In this document: one piece after another, positions 8,485-16,811 of the stretch
Numbering within the stretch: position 1 is the stretch's first letter
How the letters are laid out: every line of letters begins with the position of its first letter
IMG/VR virus record: IMGVR_UViG_3300044530_000189
Span: 1-34,674 of that record
DNA from: a virus
DNA length: 34,674 nucleotides
Reading direction: 5' to 3' (one strand)
Position numbers and translations under genes: made by a program
Notes under the pieces: model-generated
Told to the model about the DNA's origin: nothing
The model's input: the letters and a program-made list of their open reading frames with translations, nothing else
Databases searched by the model: none

Positions 8485-8819
8485 TACCAGAATTTAATTT
8501 AATGCCCATTCGCCAAGGAGATACATACGTTCTCCCTTTGTCATTTTGGGAGGATGAGTGCGAGACCACCGCTATGGATGTCACCACTGATGTATTTAAG
8601 CTAATGGCTAAAAATAGTGCTGGTGTCACACAATTTACTTGGGACAATGCGGCATTCATTGTTGGTCAACCAAATGAGAGGACAGTTACCTTAACTGCTG
8701 CTACAACGGCTGGTTATACCGCTGGTGAGTACAAGTACGACCTACAAGTAACTACCGCAACGGGGACTTATACTTGGATGCAAGGTTATATTCAAGTGCA
8801 ATCGCAAATAACATCATAA
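8481..8819 (+). CDS. Baseplate/fibre adaptor, BppU N-domain-like
   Basis: 112 residues starting MIPEFNLMPIRQGDTYVLPL. The early RQGDTY...L pattern, followed by strands with T-V-x-L-T and a YTAGEYKYDLQVT segment, is the usual form of N-terminal domains of upper baseplate proteins that plug fibres into the tail tip. There is no receptor-binding part, so it is likely an adaptor. It is coupled by ATGA at the start and TAATG at the end to the neighbouring genes. Confidence 0.55.
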   Translation: MIPEFNLMPIRQGDTYVLPLSFWEDECETTAMDVTTDVFKLMAKNSAGVTQFTWDNAAFIVGQPNERTVTLTAATTAGYTAGEYKYDLQVTTATGTYTWMQGYIQVQSQITS

Positions 8820-9469
8820 TGGTTATTAAGGTTAGTTATACAACAACGCAGCCTATTATTAGGGTTACGGACACATCAAGCAATATAATTGTGAAAGTTG
8901 TGCCTCCGAGTCCTATTTATATAAAGGCTGGTAGTACAAGTGGAGGAGGAGCAGTTGACTCGGCTCTTACATTATTGCAATATGTCCGCAACCAAAGTGG
9001 TGCTACAATGACCAAAGGTACGGTTGTCTACATAAGTGGAGCAACGGGCAATACTGCAACCATTAGCAAGGCTATTGCCACAACTGATGGCACATCTGCG
9101 CAAACACTTGGATTATTAAAGGATGATATAGCTAATAATGGGTTTGGATATGTGGTAGTGTTTGGTAAAGTTAGTGGACTTAACACAAGTGCCTATGACG
9201 AAGGCAATCAATTATATTTATCACCAACGGTAGCTGGTGGCTACACAACCACTAAGCCTTATGCTCCTTATCATTTGGTGTATATAGGAATTATTACACG
9301 ATCACACCCCAATCAAGGTACTATCGAGGTAAGGGTGCAAAATGGCTATGAGATGGATGAGTTGCACGATGTGGCGGCTCAAAACCCATCTGATGGTGAT
9401 GTGATACAATATGTTGCAAGTACGGGACTATGGACAAAGACTTCATCAATTAATTTTGGTACCTGGTGA
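8819..9469 (+). CDS. Tail appendage / fibre protein with DUF-type beta domain
   Basis: 216 residues from the ATG at 8819, which overlaps the previous TAA (TAATG). An in-frame ATG at 8774 exists but lies deep in the upstream gene. After a short beta start comes a glycine-rich linker (AGSTSGGGAVDS), then a domain with NQSGATMTKGTVVYISGATG and TAQTLGLLKDD-like segments, seen in many phage fibres and head fibres. The protein ends SSINFGTW, similar to the DYGTW end of the next gene product. Its TGA overlaps the GTG of the next gene. Receptor binding is plausible but unproven. Confidence 0.6.
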   Translation: MVIKVSYTTTQPIIRVTDTSSNIIVKVVPPSPIYIKAGSTSGGGAVDSALTLLQYVRNQSGATMTKGTVVYISGATGNTATISKAIATTDGTSAQTLGLLKDDIANNGFGYVVVFGKVSGLNTSAYDEGNQLYLSPTVAGGYTTTKPYAPYHLVYIGIITRSHPNQGTIEVRVQNGYEMDELHDVAAQNPSDGDVIQYVASTGLWTKTSSINFGTW

Positions 9470-11379
9470 GAATAAACAAATCACTCATAACATATATCCC
9501 AACGAGTGGTGCTGGTAGTGGTACGGTCACTTCCGTTGCTATGACCGTGCCATCTGGAATATTTACAATCCTTGGCTCACCAATCACTTCAAGTGGAACG
9601 TTGCAAGTTGGGTTAGTCAATCAATTAGCCAACACGGTATGGTGTGGGCCAACAAGCGGTGCGGAGAGTGTGCCTACATTTAGATTATTAGTAAGCGATG
9701 ATATACCTAACCTAAGTGCGTCTAAGATAACAAGTGGCACTTTAGGAGTAGATAGAGGTGGCACGGGTGCAAGTACATTAACTGGTGTGTTATTTGGCAA
9801 TGGCACAAGTGCATTTACAGGTATTGCCTCCACTACTCCCAACCAAATGCTTAGGGTGAATAGTGGGGGGACTGGGTACGAGTGGTTCACACCTGACTAC
9901 CTTAGTAACGTAATGACCTCTCTTGGCGATATGATATATGGCAATGCAGTAGGATTGCCAGTAAGAAGGAGTGGGAATGTAACCACAACAAAAATGTTTC
10001 TATCACAAACGGGTGATGGGACAAGTAGTGCTGCTCCGCAATGGAGTGTAGTTACGGCAAGTGATGTGGGAGGTGTGCCAACGAGTAGGCAGTTAACTAT
10101 AAATGGTACAAGTTATGACCTTTCGTTAGATCGCAGCTGGAGTGTAGGAACAATCACATCATTGACTGGTGAAGCAACTGCAAGTGGAACGGGTGCGGTA
10201 GCGGTAACGCTTACAAATAGTGCGGTTATAGGTAAGGTGCTAACTGGGTTAAACACAAGTGGTGGTGGAAATATAGTATCAACTGATAGTATCCTTGAAG
10301 CATTTGGGAAAGTGCAAAACCAAATAACTGCTTTAGTAGGTGGGGTGATGTACGAAGGTACTTGGAACGCATCTACTAACTCTCCAACGATTACATCAAG
10401 TGTAGGTAACAAAGGCGATTACTATGTTGTAAGTACGGCTGGTTCTACAACGATTGATGGCATTAGCGATTGGAAGGTAGGTGATTGGATAATATTTAAT
10501 GGCTCTACTTGGCAGAAGGTAGATAATACTGATTTGGTTAGTTCTGTAAACGGATATACTGGTGCAGTTGTTTTAACTACTTCAGATGTTGCAGAGGGAA
10601 CGGCTTTATACTTTACAAACACAAGAGCGCAAAACGCAATCACTCTTACAACAAGTGGAACGAGTGGTGCGTCAACATATAGTGGAGGTACTCTAAACAT
10701 CCCTAACTATTCATTAAGCGGTTTGGGTGGAGTTCCTACAACAAGAACTTTAACTATAAATGGAACGACATTTGATTTGAGTGCGGATCGCACTTTTTCA
10801 GTAGGCACGGTGACAAGTGTAGCATTAAGTGTGCCAACGGGGTTAAGTGTGAGTGGCTCACCTATTACAACAAGTGGCACTCTTGCTATAAGTTTAGCGA
10901 GTGGATATAGCATCCCTACAACAACATCCCAAACAAATTGGGATGCTGCATATAATGATAAGATTAATAGTGCTGCGGTAACGGGTACTACTACTAAAAC
11001 CCTAACCCTCACTCAACAAGATGGTGGCACTATCACTGCCTCTTGGACTGATGATAATACAGATGCAGTAACAAGTGTGTTTGGAAGGACTGGTGCGGTG
11101 GTTGCGACAAGTGGTGACTATAATACATCACAAGTAACTGAGAATGTGGCAAACTTATACTACACCGATGCAAGAGCAAGGGCGGCTATAAGTTTAACCA
11201 CAACGGGGTCGAGTGGCTCTGCAACGTATAATAGCACAACGGGTGTGCTTAACGTACCAACATACACGGCAAGTGGGTTGGGAGCAGTTCCTACAAGTCG
11301 CACAATCACCATCAATGATGTGGTGTTTGATTTGTCGGCAAATAGATCGTGGAGTGTGGGTGATTACGGAACTTGGTAA
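9466..11379 (+). CDS. Tail fibre protein with internal repeats
   Basis: 637 residues starting at a GTG in the GTGA overlap. It is Ser/Thr/Gly-rich with few charges, as in trimeric fibres. A segment R-x-(L/I)TIN...(Y/F)DLS-x-(D/N)R-(S/T)(W/F)SVG occurs three times (near residues 206, 427 and 613). A second repeat (GTVTSVAxxVP, then LxSGSPIT, then SGTL) occurs near residues 18 and 445. A third (DxVxSVxGxTGAVV, then LYxTxARAxxAIxLTT) occurs near 363 and 530. The copies are diverged, so they are old duplications. It ends DYGTW. Minus-strand open frames over this gene are shadows of its biased composition. Confidence 0.72.
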   Translation: MRINKSLITYIPTSGAGSGTVTSVAMTVPSGIFTILGSPITSSGTLQVGLVNQLANTVWCGPTSGAESVPTFRLLVSDDIPNLSASKITSGTLGVDRGGTGASTLTGVLFGNGTSAFTGIASTTPNQMLRVNSGGTGYEWFTPDYLSNVMTSLGDMIYGNAVGLPVRRSGNVTTTKMFLSQTGDGTSSAAPQWSVVTASDVGGVPTSRQLTINGTSYDLSLDRSWSVGTITSLTGEATASGTGAVAVTLTNSAVIGKVLTGLNTSGGGNIVSTDSILEAFGKVQNQITALVGGVMYEGTWNASTNSPTITSSVGNKGDYYVVSTAGSTTIDGISDWKVGDWIIFNGSTWQKVDNTDLVSSVNGYTGAVVLTTSDVAEGTALYFTNTRAQNAITLTTSGTSGASTYSGGTLNIPNYSLSGLGGVPTTRTLTINGTTFDLSADRTFSVGTVTSVALSVPTGLSVSGSPITTSGTLAISLASGYSIPTTTSQTNWDAAYNDKINSAAVTGTTTKTLTLTQQDGGTITASWTDDNTDAVTSVFGRTGAVVATSGDYNTSQVTENVANLYYTDARARAAISLTTTGSSGSATYNSTTGVLNVPTYTASGLGAVPTSRTITINDVVFDLSANRSWSVGDYGTW

Positions 11380-11414
11380 TACGCATAGAGTTAAAATAAG
11401 ATAATACAAGATAT

Positions 11415-13868
11415 ATGGCAAATACATTAAGATTTAAAAGGGGTTTAGCGAGTGGGATTCCTACGGCATTAGCTGGTGAGCCACTATTCACAACCGACAC
11501 CTTTGATTTATACATAGGAAACGGAACGACAAACACTCGCTTTCAGAAGTACATTGCTTCGGGTGCGACTACGCAGATTCTTAGAGGTGATGGTAGCTTA
11601 TATACATTCCCTTTGGCTATTAGTTCTCCTTCCAATGGTCAAGTGCTAAAGTACAACGGCACATCTTGGGTGAACGATAGTGATGCTGGGATTACGGGTA
11701 GTGGTTCTGCTGGTCAAGTTGCCTACTTCACTGGTGCGACAACACAAGGTGGGAATAATGCATTATTTTGGGATACAACGAATTTGAGGTTGGGGATTGG
11801 TACTAATACACCGAACTCTAAACTTGAAGTTTATTCTGCTACTGGATATAATTTTATAAGAAGTGTTGGTCTTTTAGGTTCATACTTTGAATCGTATTCT
11901 ACTACTGGTGTAAGAAGTGGCTCATTTGGAAGTGAGGCAAATGGTGATACTTATGCTGGTTCAAGAAGCAATAATCCTTTTATACTTATATCTAATGCAA
12001 CTGAACGTGCAAGAATATTCGCCACTGGCAACTTCGGTATCGGCACTGGTGCGAGTGATTCGGGGCAGTTACTACAAGTGACGGGGACAATGAAGGTGAC
12101 GGGTGCGAGTACGATAGGAGGAATTTTAACTGTGTCTGTCAATGGTTCAACAATAGGTACAAATGGTGCTGGTGGTTATGGTCTTATCGTAAATTCTTCA
12201 AGTGGTGGTAACGCTATAAAATTAATTGGTAGGAACAACTCACCTAACGATGAAGCGTTTTTAGAATTCTTCAAATATGATGGCACTACAAGACAAGGTT
12301 ATGTTGCAATGGTAGCAAATGCTATGCTTTTTGCATCTAACAACACCTTAAATATGACACTTGACGCATCTGGCAATCTCGGTCTGGGTGTGACCCCGAG
12401 TGCGTGGTTTACTGCAAACAGTTTAAGGGCATTACAAACAACTAATGGTGCTACTCTTGTAGGTGCTTTACTTGGTGGCGAGTTTGCAACTGTAATAAGT
12501 AATAACTGGTTTGCAAATTCATCTGGTGCTAATGCGTATATTGCTAATGGTGTTGCTACACAATATGTACAAATAAGCGGTCAACATAGATGGTTAAATG
12601 CTGCAAGTGGCACTGCTGGAAACGCTATCACCTTCACCCAAGCAATGACACTTGATGCGAGTGGGAATTTAGGTGTGGGGGTAACAAATGCAGACCCATT
12701 CAGTCGTGGATATACAAGGATGCTTGGGTTGTCAACAACAACTTCAAGTGGTTCAACTGCTATACAATTAAATGGAGGTAGTGGTGGATATGCTCAAATA
12801 GATTTTGGTGCTGGTGGTACAAGAACTGCTGGTATAAGTGGTTCTGCAAACGAAACACAATGGGGTAGTTTAACTGCAATCCCAGCAATTATATACACAA
12901 ACTCTTCCGAAAAAATGCGTATCACAAGTGGTGGTAACACCATCCTTGCTTATAGTGGTAGCGATAGCGGAGAGAAGCTACAAGTCAACGGCACTGCGAA
13001 GATAACGGGGGCGAGTACGTTTGGGGCAAGTATTATTGCAAGTGGTTTAATAAGTTCTGCTACTGAATTTAGATTAAACAACCAAGCGTTTTCGAAAATT
13101 GCTATACTTGATGCTGGAGGTGGATTTGCTGGTGGTTATAATTTCAATTTAAGCGGAAGTACTCCTCAACATAGTTTAACGGGTGCTATATCGGGTGTTT
13201 ATTACGGAAGTGGAGGTACTATAAATTTCTATACTGGTACATCACAAACTGCTGGTACAACTGCTACTTCAAGAATGAGCCTTGACGCATCTGGAAATCT
13301 ATATGTTGACACCAACACATTGTTCGTTGATGCGACTAATAATAGGGTGGGTGTTTTGACTACTACACCATCAGAGCCTTTACACGTTGCTGGGAATATG
13401 CTCATTAGTGGTGCTAACTCTTTCAAGATGCGTAACCTTGCTGGTACGGATGTGAATGTGATTAGAGCAGTAAGTGGAGGTACAAGTGTCCTAAGCACTG
13501 CAACTCTTGGAAACAACATTGCAATAGGTACACAATCTGCTCACGACTTTTTACTATGCTCAAGTGATACTGAAAGAATAAGATTATCAAGTTCTGGATG
13601 GTTCTCACATACAAATGCAACAAATCCTTCTGCATCTGTAACCGATTCTTATGTGCAATACTCTGCTGACGTAACTGCTGGTAACGCTGCTCCTCACTTT
13701 AGAACGGAGAATGGTGCGGTGATTAAACTATATCAAGAAACAACTGCGGTAGGTAACTCTACAATAAGTGTTGGAGGTGGCAATGCGGTGCTTGATGACA
13801 CAGAGTTTGGTGGATACACACTTAGACAAGTTGTAAAAGCATTACAGAATCAAGGTATATTAGCTTAA
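11415..13868 (+). CDS. Large tail fibre / receptor-binding protein candidate
   Basis: 817 residues. The N-terminus (LRFKRGLASGIPTALAGEPL, then FDLYIGNGTTNTRF) matches the short domain that begins many fibres and major tropism-determinant-type proteins. The shaft has repeated beta segments: MTLDASGNLGLGVTPSAW near residue 314 and MTLDASGNLGVGV near 410, MSLDASGNLYV near 619, and two copies of DSG-x-x-LQV-x-GT-x-K-x-TGAST(I/F)G. The C-terminal end YTLRQVVKALQNQGILA is a short helix common at the end of such proteins. I do not see the catalytic motif of a self-cleaving S74 chaperone. Role in host recognition is inferred. Confidence 0.7.
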   Translation: MANTLRFKRGLASGIPTALAGEPLFTTDTFDLYIGNGTTNTRFQKYIASGATTQILRGDGSLYTFPLAISSPSNGQVLKYNGTSWVNDSDAGITGSGSAGQVAYFTGATTQGGNNALFWDTTNLRLGIGTNTPNSKLEVYSATGYNFIRSVGLLGSYFESYSTTGVRSGSFGSEANGDTYAGSRSNNPFILISNATERARIFATGNFGIGTGASDSGQLLQVTGTMKVTGASTIGGILTVSVNGSTIGTNGAGGYGLIVNSSSGGNAIKLIGRNNSPNDEAFLEFFKYDGTTRQGYVAMVANAMLFASNNTLNMTLDASGNLGLGVTPSAWFTANSLRALQTTNGATLVGALLGGEFATVISNNWFANSSGANAYIANGVATQYVQISGQHRWLNAASGTAGNAITFTQAMTLDASGNLGVGVTNADPFSRGYTRMLGLSTTTSSGSTAIQLNGGSGGYAQIDFGAGGTRTAGISGSANETQWGSLTAIPAIIYTNSSEKMRITSGGNTILAYSGSDSGEKLQVNGTAKITGASTFGASIIASGLISSATEFRLNNQAFSKIAILDAGGGFAGGYNFNLSGSTPQHSLTGAISGVYYGSGGTINFYTGTSQTAGTTATSRMSLDASGNLYVDTNTLFVDATNNRVGVLTTTPSEPLHVAGNMLISGANSFKMRNLAGTDVNVIRAVSGGTSVLSTATLGNNIAIGTQSAHDFLLCSSDTERIRLSSSGWFSHTNATNPSASVTDSYVQYSADVTAGNAAPHFRTENGAVIKLYQETTAVGNSTISVGGGNAVLDDTEFGGYTLRQVVKALQNQGILA

Positions 13869-13889
13869 TAAATAAAAAAACAAAACAAA

Positions 13890-14174
13890 ATGGGAGTAAA
13901 CATTCAACCAGTTAGTATCTGGGCAAACGGACAAAGCAAGAACGCATCTGAACTTGATGCAAGGATTATTTATGATGATTTGGCAACAAGTGCTACGTTC
14001 TACTATGAACTAAAAGAAGCCATCGTACACGATGAAGAAGGTGCATCAAGTGGTGGTGCGGTTCTATCGGTAGGGAACGTGGCGATGGATGGTCAAGATT
14101 ACATTGATTGGGATAATTCAAATGAACAAGCCTATGCTTATATCGCTGGGAAGTTAAATTTGGTAATTATCTAA
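13890..14174 (+). CDS. Small protein of the fibre cluster, unknown function
   Basis: 94 residues beginning MGVNIQPVSIWANGQSKNAS. It looks globular and acidic, with no membrane segment or known motif. The leader is purely A/C-rich (aaaacaaaacaaa). Its position directly after the fibre gene and before the lysis cassette suggests a small appendage or fibre-assembly protein. I do not recognise a family function. Confidence 0.6.
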   Translation: MGVNIQPVSIWANGQSKNASELDARIIYDDLATSATFYYELKEAIVHDEEGASSGGAVLSVGNVAMDGQDYIDWDNSNEQAYAYIAGKLNLVII

Positions 14175-14192
14175 ATATTTTATATAACTTTA
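14160..14192 (+). promoter_or_regulatory. Candidate Bacteroidota-type promoter for the lysis cassette
   Basis: TTG at 14160-14162 and TAACTTTA at 14185-14192, one base off the TAnnTTTG -7 element, with 22 nt between them. The spacing is at the upper limit for the TTTG/TAnnTTTG promoters of this phylum. The -33 part lies in the end of the preceding gene. The first lysis-region start is at 14209. Confidence 0.35.
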
Positions 14193-14208
14193 CAATAAAT
14201 TTAAAACT

Positions 14209-14343
14209 ATGGACATTAAAGAACTCAAGGCTCAAGCCTACGATCTACTCGCACAAATGGAGTACATCCAAAAGCAATTAGCAGAAACAAATCAGAAAAT
14301 CGCTGAACTTATGCAGAAGGATGCTGAACAAACTGCACAATAA
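14209..14343 (+). CDS. Coiled-coil mini-protein ahead of endolysin
   Basis: A 44-residue frame, ATG 14209 to TAA 14341-14343. It is almost entirely one amphipathic helix, with heptad-like Leu/Ile/Met positions (LKAQAYDLLAQMEYIQKQLA then IAELMQ). The 3' end overlaps the endolysin start by 23 nt in another frame, so translation is probably coupled. Such short coiled-coil genes are common in Bacteroidota phages upstream of structural or lysis genes. Function unknown. Confidence 0.6.
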   Translation: MDIKELKAQAYDLLAQMEYIQKQLAETNQKIAELMQKDAEQTAQ

Positions 14344-14917
14344 AATCCCCATACAAGTCCTTAATGAGTTAGGTGATGTGATGAAGCAATTTGGCATCAC
14401 CAACTCGTTTAGGCTTACTCACTTTCTTGCTCAAGTGGCTCACGAGAGTGGGAACTTTCGATGGGTGAGGGAAAACCTCAATTATAGTGCTGAAGGATTA
14501 TTAAAAGTGTTTCCAAAATACTTCGATAAAAATACTGCTCCACTTTATGCTCGTAAGCCTGAGCAAATCGCCAACATAGTGTACGAGTCAAGGATGGGCA
14601 ATGGCAACCGCAACACTGGGGATGGTTGGCGGTTTCGTGGCAGAGGCTATGTGCAACTTACTGGTCGCACCAACTACAAAGCATTTTCCGACCATATTGG
14701 TGACATCAACATAATGGTCAACCCTGATCTTATTGCAACAAAATACCCTCTCACATCAGCCGCTTGGTTCTTTGAAAAGAGAGGACTATGGGCAATTTGC
14801 GATGAGGGTGTAGACCAAAATATAGTCAAGAAAGTTACCTTAAAAGTGAACGGAGGTTACAATGGCATCGCAGACCGCCTCTCCAAAACCAATGTCCTAT
14901 TTAATATATTAGTATGA
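14321..14917 (+). CDS. Endolysin, glycoside hydrolase family 19 (chitinase-like)
   Basis: 198 residues. It degrades peptidoglycan at the end of infection. FLAQVAHESGNF places the catalytic acid at about E42. NLNYSAEGLLKVFPKYF and the NRNTGDGWRFRGRGYVQLTG block are standard GH19 endolysin signatures. The C-terminus (WFFEKRGLWAICDEG, then VTLKVNGGYNGIADR) completes the fold. No signal peptide or binding domain is seen, so export must depend on a holin. The size fits a single catalytic domain. The stop overlaps the start of the spanin candidate (ATGA). Confidence 0.9.
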   Translation: MLNKLHNKIPIQVLNELGDVMKQFGITNSFRLTHFLAQVAHESGNFRWVRENLNYSAEGLLKVFPKYFDKNTAPLYARKPEQIANIVYESRMGNGNRNTGDGWRFRGRGYVQLTGRTNYKAFSDHIGDINIMVNPDLIATKYPLTSAAWFFEKRGLWAICDEGVDQNIVKKVTLKVNGGYNGIADRLSKTNVLFNILV

Positions 14918-15342
14918 GATATTTAATGATTTTAGCATTACTTACGTCTTGCGTAACTACTAAACGGATTGAAAGGTATTTAGAAAAAAACCCTCAAGAG
15001 ATTGAGAAAGTTTTTATTACCAATGATGTCCACGATACAACACTAATTGTCAAGGATTCCTTGACAGTTGAACGAATTACCGACTCATTCTACACTTGGT
15101 TTGCTGATACGCATTACATAGATAGAGTGCGCATAAAGAAGGTATTAGAGCCTTGCAAGGATAGTATCATTATAGTATCAAAGCAGATATATACGGATAG
15201 GTACAAGAAAGTTTATGAGGCTGCAAAGAAGAACATCGAGGCAAATGATAAGATGCTTAAATGGTGGAGGAAAGGGGCATTGCTAACTTGGGCGTGGATA
15301 ATACTTATTTGTGGTGTGATTTATATCATCAAACGTAGATGA
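14914..15342 (+). CDS. Unimolecular spanin (u-spanin) candidate
   Basis: 142 residues. The N-terminus MRYLMILALLTSC is a very short signal peptide ending in a lipobox (LTS-C, lipidated Cys 13). The middle is a charged, periplasm-type region with a helical part near residues 95-118. The C-terminus has one membrane span (about residues 121-139, ALLTWAWIILICGVIYII) followed by KRR. An outer-membrane lipid anchor plus an inner-membrane C-terminal anchor is the architecture of T1 gp11-type u-spanins, which fuse the two membranes in the last lysis step. The location just after the endolysin supports this. No nested Rz1 frame was needed to explain it. Confidence 0.72.
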   Translation: MRYLMILALLTSCVTTKRIERYLEKNPQEIEKVFITNDVHDTTLIVKDSLTVERITDSFYTWFADTHYIDRVRIKKVLEPCKDSIIIVSKQIYTDRYKKVYEAAKKNIEANDKMLKWWRKGALLTWAWIILICGVIYIIKRR

Positions 15343-16364
15343 AAAAAAGCGACATAGTTAAGGAGTATTTGGCGTTATACCCAACAATGAAAGGGTTGAC
15401 TCTTGCTAAGAAGATTTACGAAGAAAATAAAGAATTATTTGATCACGTTGAGAATGCGAGAAAACTAATTAACTACTATCGTGGATTGTCTGGTTATGGA
15501 GATAGAAAAAAGCTAAAGAATAGAACATACCAAGTTGCTCCAAATTACGACACAACAAAAACCAAAATGGAGAAAATCCAAACAAGTGCGAAAGTCCTTA
15601 TCCTCGACATTGAGACCGCACCCATTAGTGCTTACGTTTGGGGGATTTGGAATCAGAACGTGGGAACGCATCAGATTAAGAGTGACTGGTTCTGCTTGAC
15701 GTGGGCAGCAAAGTGGTTGTTTGAAGATAAGGTGTATAGTGCCAAACTAAAACCTGATGAGGTAGCCAACCAAGATGACAAGAGGATAATAGAGGGGATT
15801 TGGAAGTTAGTAAATGAGGCTGATATTGTCATAGCACATAACGCAGTCAAGTTTGACATCCCTCGACTTAATTCAAGATTCATCATAAATGACTTATGTC
15901 CTCCGCTTCCGTATCAAATTATCGATACTTTGACTCATATTCGTAGGCAGTTTGGGTTTACGTCTAATAAACTTGACTATGTTAACAAGTTATTGAACCT
16001 GGAGCGCAAGAAAGAAACATCATTTGAGTTGTGGGATAATTGTATGAAAGGGGATAGGAAGGCACTCAAAGAGATGGAGGAGTATAACGTGCAAGATGTA
16101 CGCATACTTGAAGAGACTTATTTGCAAATTAGACCTTGGATCAAGCCACATCCAAATATGGGGTTATTCATATTGGATGAAACCGAGCATAGATGCCCTT
16201 CTTGTGGGTCAAATGAACTTGAGGCACAAGGCAAATGTTATAACACGAGTGCTAACATTTACGAGTTATTTAGATGTGGGAATTGTTCAAGTATATCAAG
16301 GAAAAGACTTGGTGCTGCTACAATAAAACAAAAGCGACATCTTCTAATACCTACCGCCAAATGA
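15339..16364 (+). CDS. DnaQ-like DEDDy 3'-5' exonuclease with C-terminal zinc ribbon
   Basis: 341 residues. The RNase H-fold exonuclease motifs are clear: ExoI LILDIETAP (D90, E92), ExoII IAHNAVKFDIPRL (D173) and ExoIII YNVQDV (Y249, D253), the DEDDy arrangement. The first 70 residues form a helical N-terminal extension that may bind DNA. The C-terminus carries a zinc ribbon, CPSC at 286-289 and CGNC at 313-316. Likely roles are proofreading-type trimming, recombination or host DNA degradation. The gene begins in the last codon of the spanin gene and ends with ATGA overlap to the metalloprotease-like gene. Confidence 0.83.
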   Translation: MKKSDIVKEYLALYPTMKGLTLAKKIYEENKELFDHVENARKLINYYRGLSGYGDRKKLKNRTYQVAPNYDTTKTKMEKIQTSAKVLILDIETAPISAYVWGIWNQNVGTHQIKSDWFCLTWAAKWLFEDKVYSAKLKPDEVANQDDKRIIEGIWKLVNEADIVIAHNAVKFDIPRLNSRFIINDLCPPLPYQIIDTLTHIRRQFGFTSNKLDYVNKLLNLERKKETSFELWDNCMKGDRKALKEMEEYNVQDVRILEETYLQIRPWIKPHPNMGLFILDETEHRCPSCGSNELEAQGKCYNTSANIYELFRCGNCSSISRKRLGAATIKQKRHLLIPTAK

Positions 16365-16633
16365 GGAGGATAAAAGTATTATATACCAAACTTGGTAAGC
16401 AAAAGGCTTGGGGATTGGCTCATTCGGATGAGTTGATTGAGATTGACATTCGGCTCAAGGGTCGGAAGTCGCTTGAGATACTTCTACACGAACTATGTCA
16501 CATACTTGCGCCAGAAGATAGTGAGGAGGAGGTGATACGCAAGAGTGTGATCCTCACCAAAACCTTATGGCACGAGGGATATAGGCGAATAGATAACACG
16601 GAAGATATACCATTGCAGAATGGTGAACATTGA
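16361..16633 (+). CDS. Small HExxH zinc metalloprotease-like protein
   Basis: 90 residues from the ATG at 16361, which overlaps the exonuclease stop (ATGA). An upstream in-frame ATG at 16274 is rejected because it would overlap the exonuclease by 91 nt. The core helix SLEILLHELCHILAPE contains HExxH (H43, E44, H47), the zinc-binding and catalytic motif of zincins. A third ligand may be one of the acidic residues in PEDSEEE. At 90 residues it is shorter than most known peptidases, closer to SprT- or ImmA-like minimal cores. Substrate unknown. Confidence 0.65.
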   Translation: MRRIKVLYTKLGKQKAWGLAHSDELIEIDIRLKGRKSLEILLHELCHILAPEDSEEEVIRKSVILTKTLWHEGYRRIDNTEDIPLQNGEH

Positions 16634-16647
16634 TAAAGTATTCATTA

Positions 16648-16663
16648 CTGATATAAATATCAG
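16648..16663. promoter_or_regulatory. Perfect inverted repeat CTGATA-TAAA-TATCAG
   Basis: A 6-bp perfect stem with a 4-nt spacer, just after the metalloprotease-like gene. As DNA it could be an operator for a dimeric repressor; as RNA a weak hairpin. A T-rich stretch (TTTGTTTT) follows about 8 nt later. The outer CTGA/TCAG bases recur in the palindrome at 27620. Confidence 0.4.
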
Positions 16664-16691
16664 CAATTCATATTTGTTTTAAATACGGTAT

Positions 16692-16739
16692 GGTCAAATT
16701 ACGCCCTTGGTTTCTACCAGGGGCTTTCTATTATGACCG
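16692..16739 (+). terminator. Stem-loop, probable intrinsic terminator
   Basis: GCCCTTGG (16703-16710) pairs with CCAGGGGC (16717-16724) through one T-G wobble, with loop TTTCTA, and is followed by TTTCTATT. An outer 5-bp helix GGTCA (16692-16696) / TGACC (16735-16739) can close over it. It lies at the junction between the exonuclease/metalloprotease genes and the early small genes, a sensible place for termination. The outer helix also allows a regulatory RNA role. Confidence 0.55.
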
Positions 16740-16744
16740 AAGGG

Positions 16745-16779
16745 AATAATATGCGAAGCAGTGGCTTTAACATATTATT
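16745..16779 (+). ncRNA. Strong stem-loop in noncoding gap, possible structured RNA
   Basis: AATAATATG (16745-16753) and CATATTATT (16771-16779) pair perfectly over 9 bp. Inside, AAGC (16756-16759) pairs with GCTT (16764-16767) around AGTG, giving a two-tier hairpin. There is no U-tract after it, so it is not a standard terminator. It is the last of three structures in a 231-nt gene-free stretch. Function unknown. Confidence 0.4.
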
Positions 16780-16811
16780 ATGGAAAATATATAAGAATTG
16801 ATAAAAAAAGA

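Noticed and set aside
10113-11012. Long minus-strand open frames across the fibre gene
   Set aside because: They mirror the Thr/Ser/Gly-rich codons of the + strand fibre gene, contain Val/Pro/Leu-rich low-complexity sequence and lack start context or neighbours on that strand.
9466-13868. Fibre-gene repeats as CRISPR array or diversity-generating template/variable repeats
   Set aside because: Repeats are diverged, in frame and unevenly spaced, and there are no Cas or reverse transcriptase genes.
16274-16360. Upstream ATG for the HExxH protein
   Set aside because: It would overlap the exonuclease zinc ribbon; the ATGA-coupled start at 16361 fits the pattern of neighbouring genes.
16690-16749. 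19-codon frame MVKLRPWFLPGAFYYDRRE in the noncoding gap
   Set aside because: Too short, and its bases are fully occupied by the nested stem-loop; no leader supports translation.
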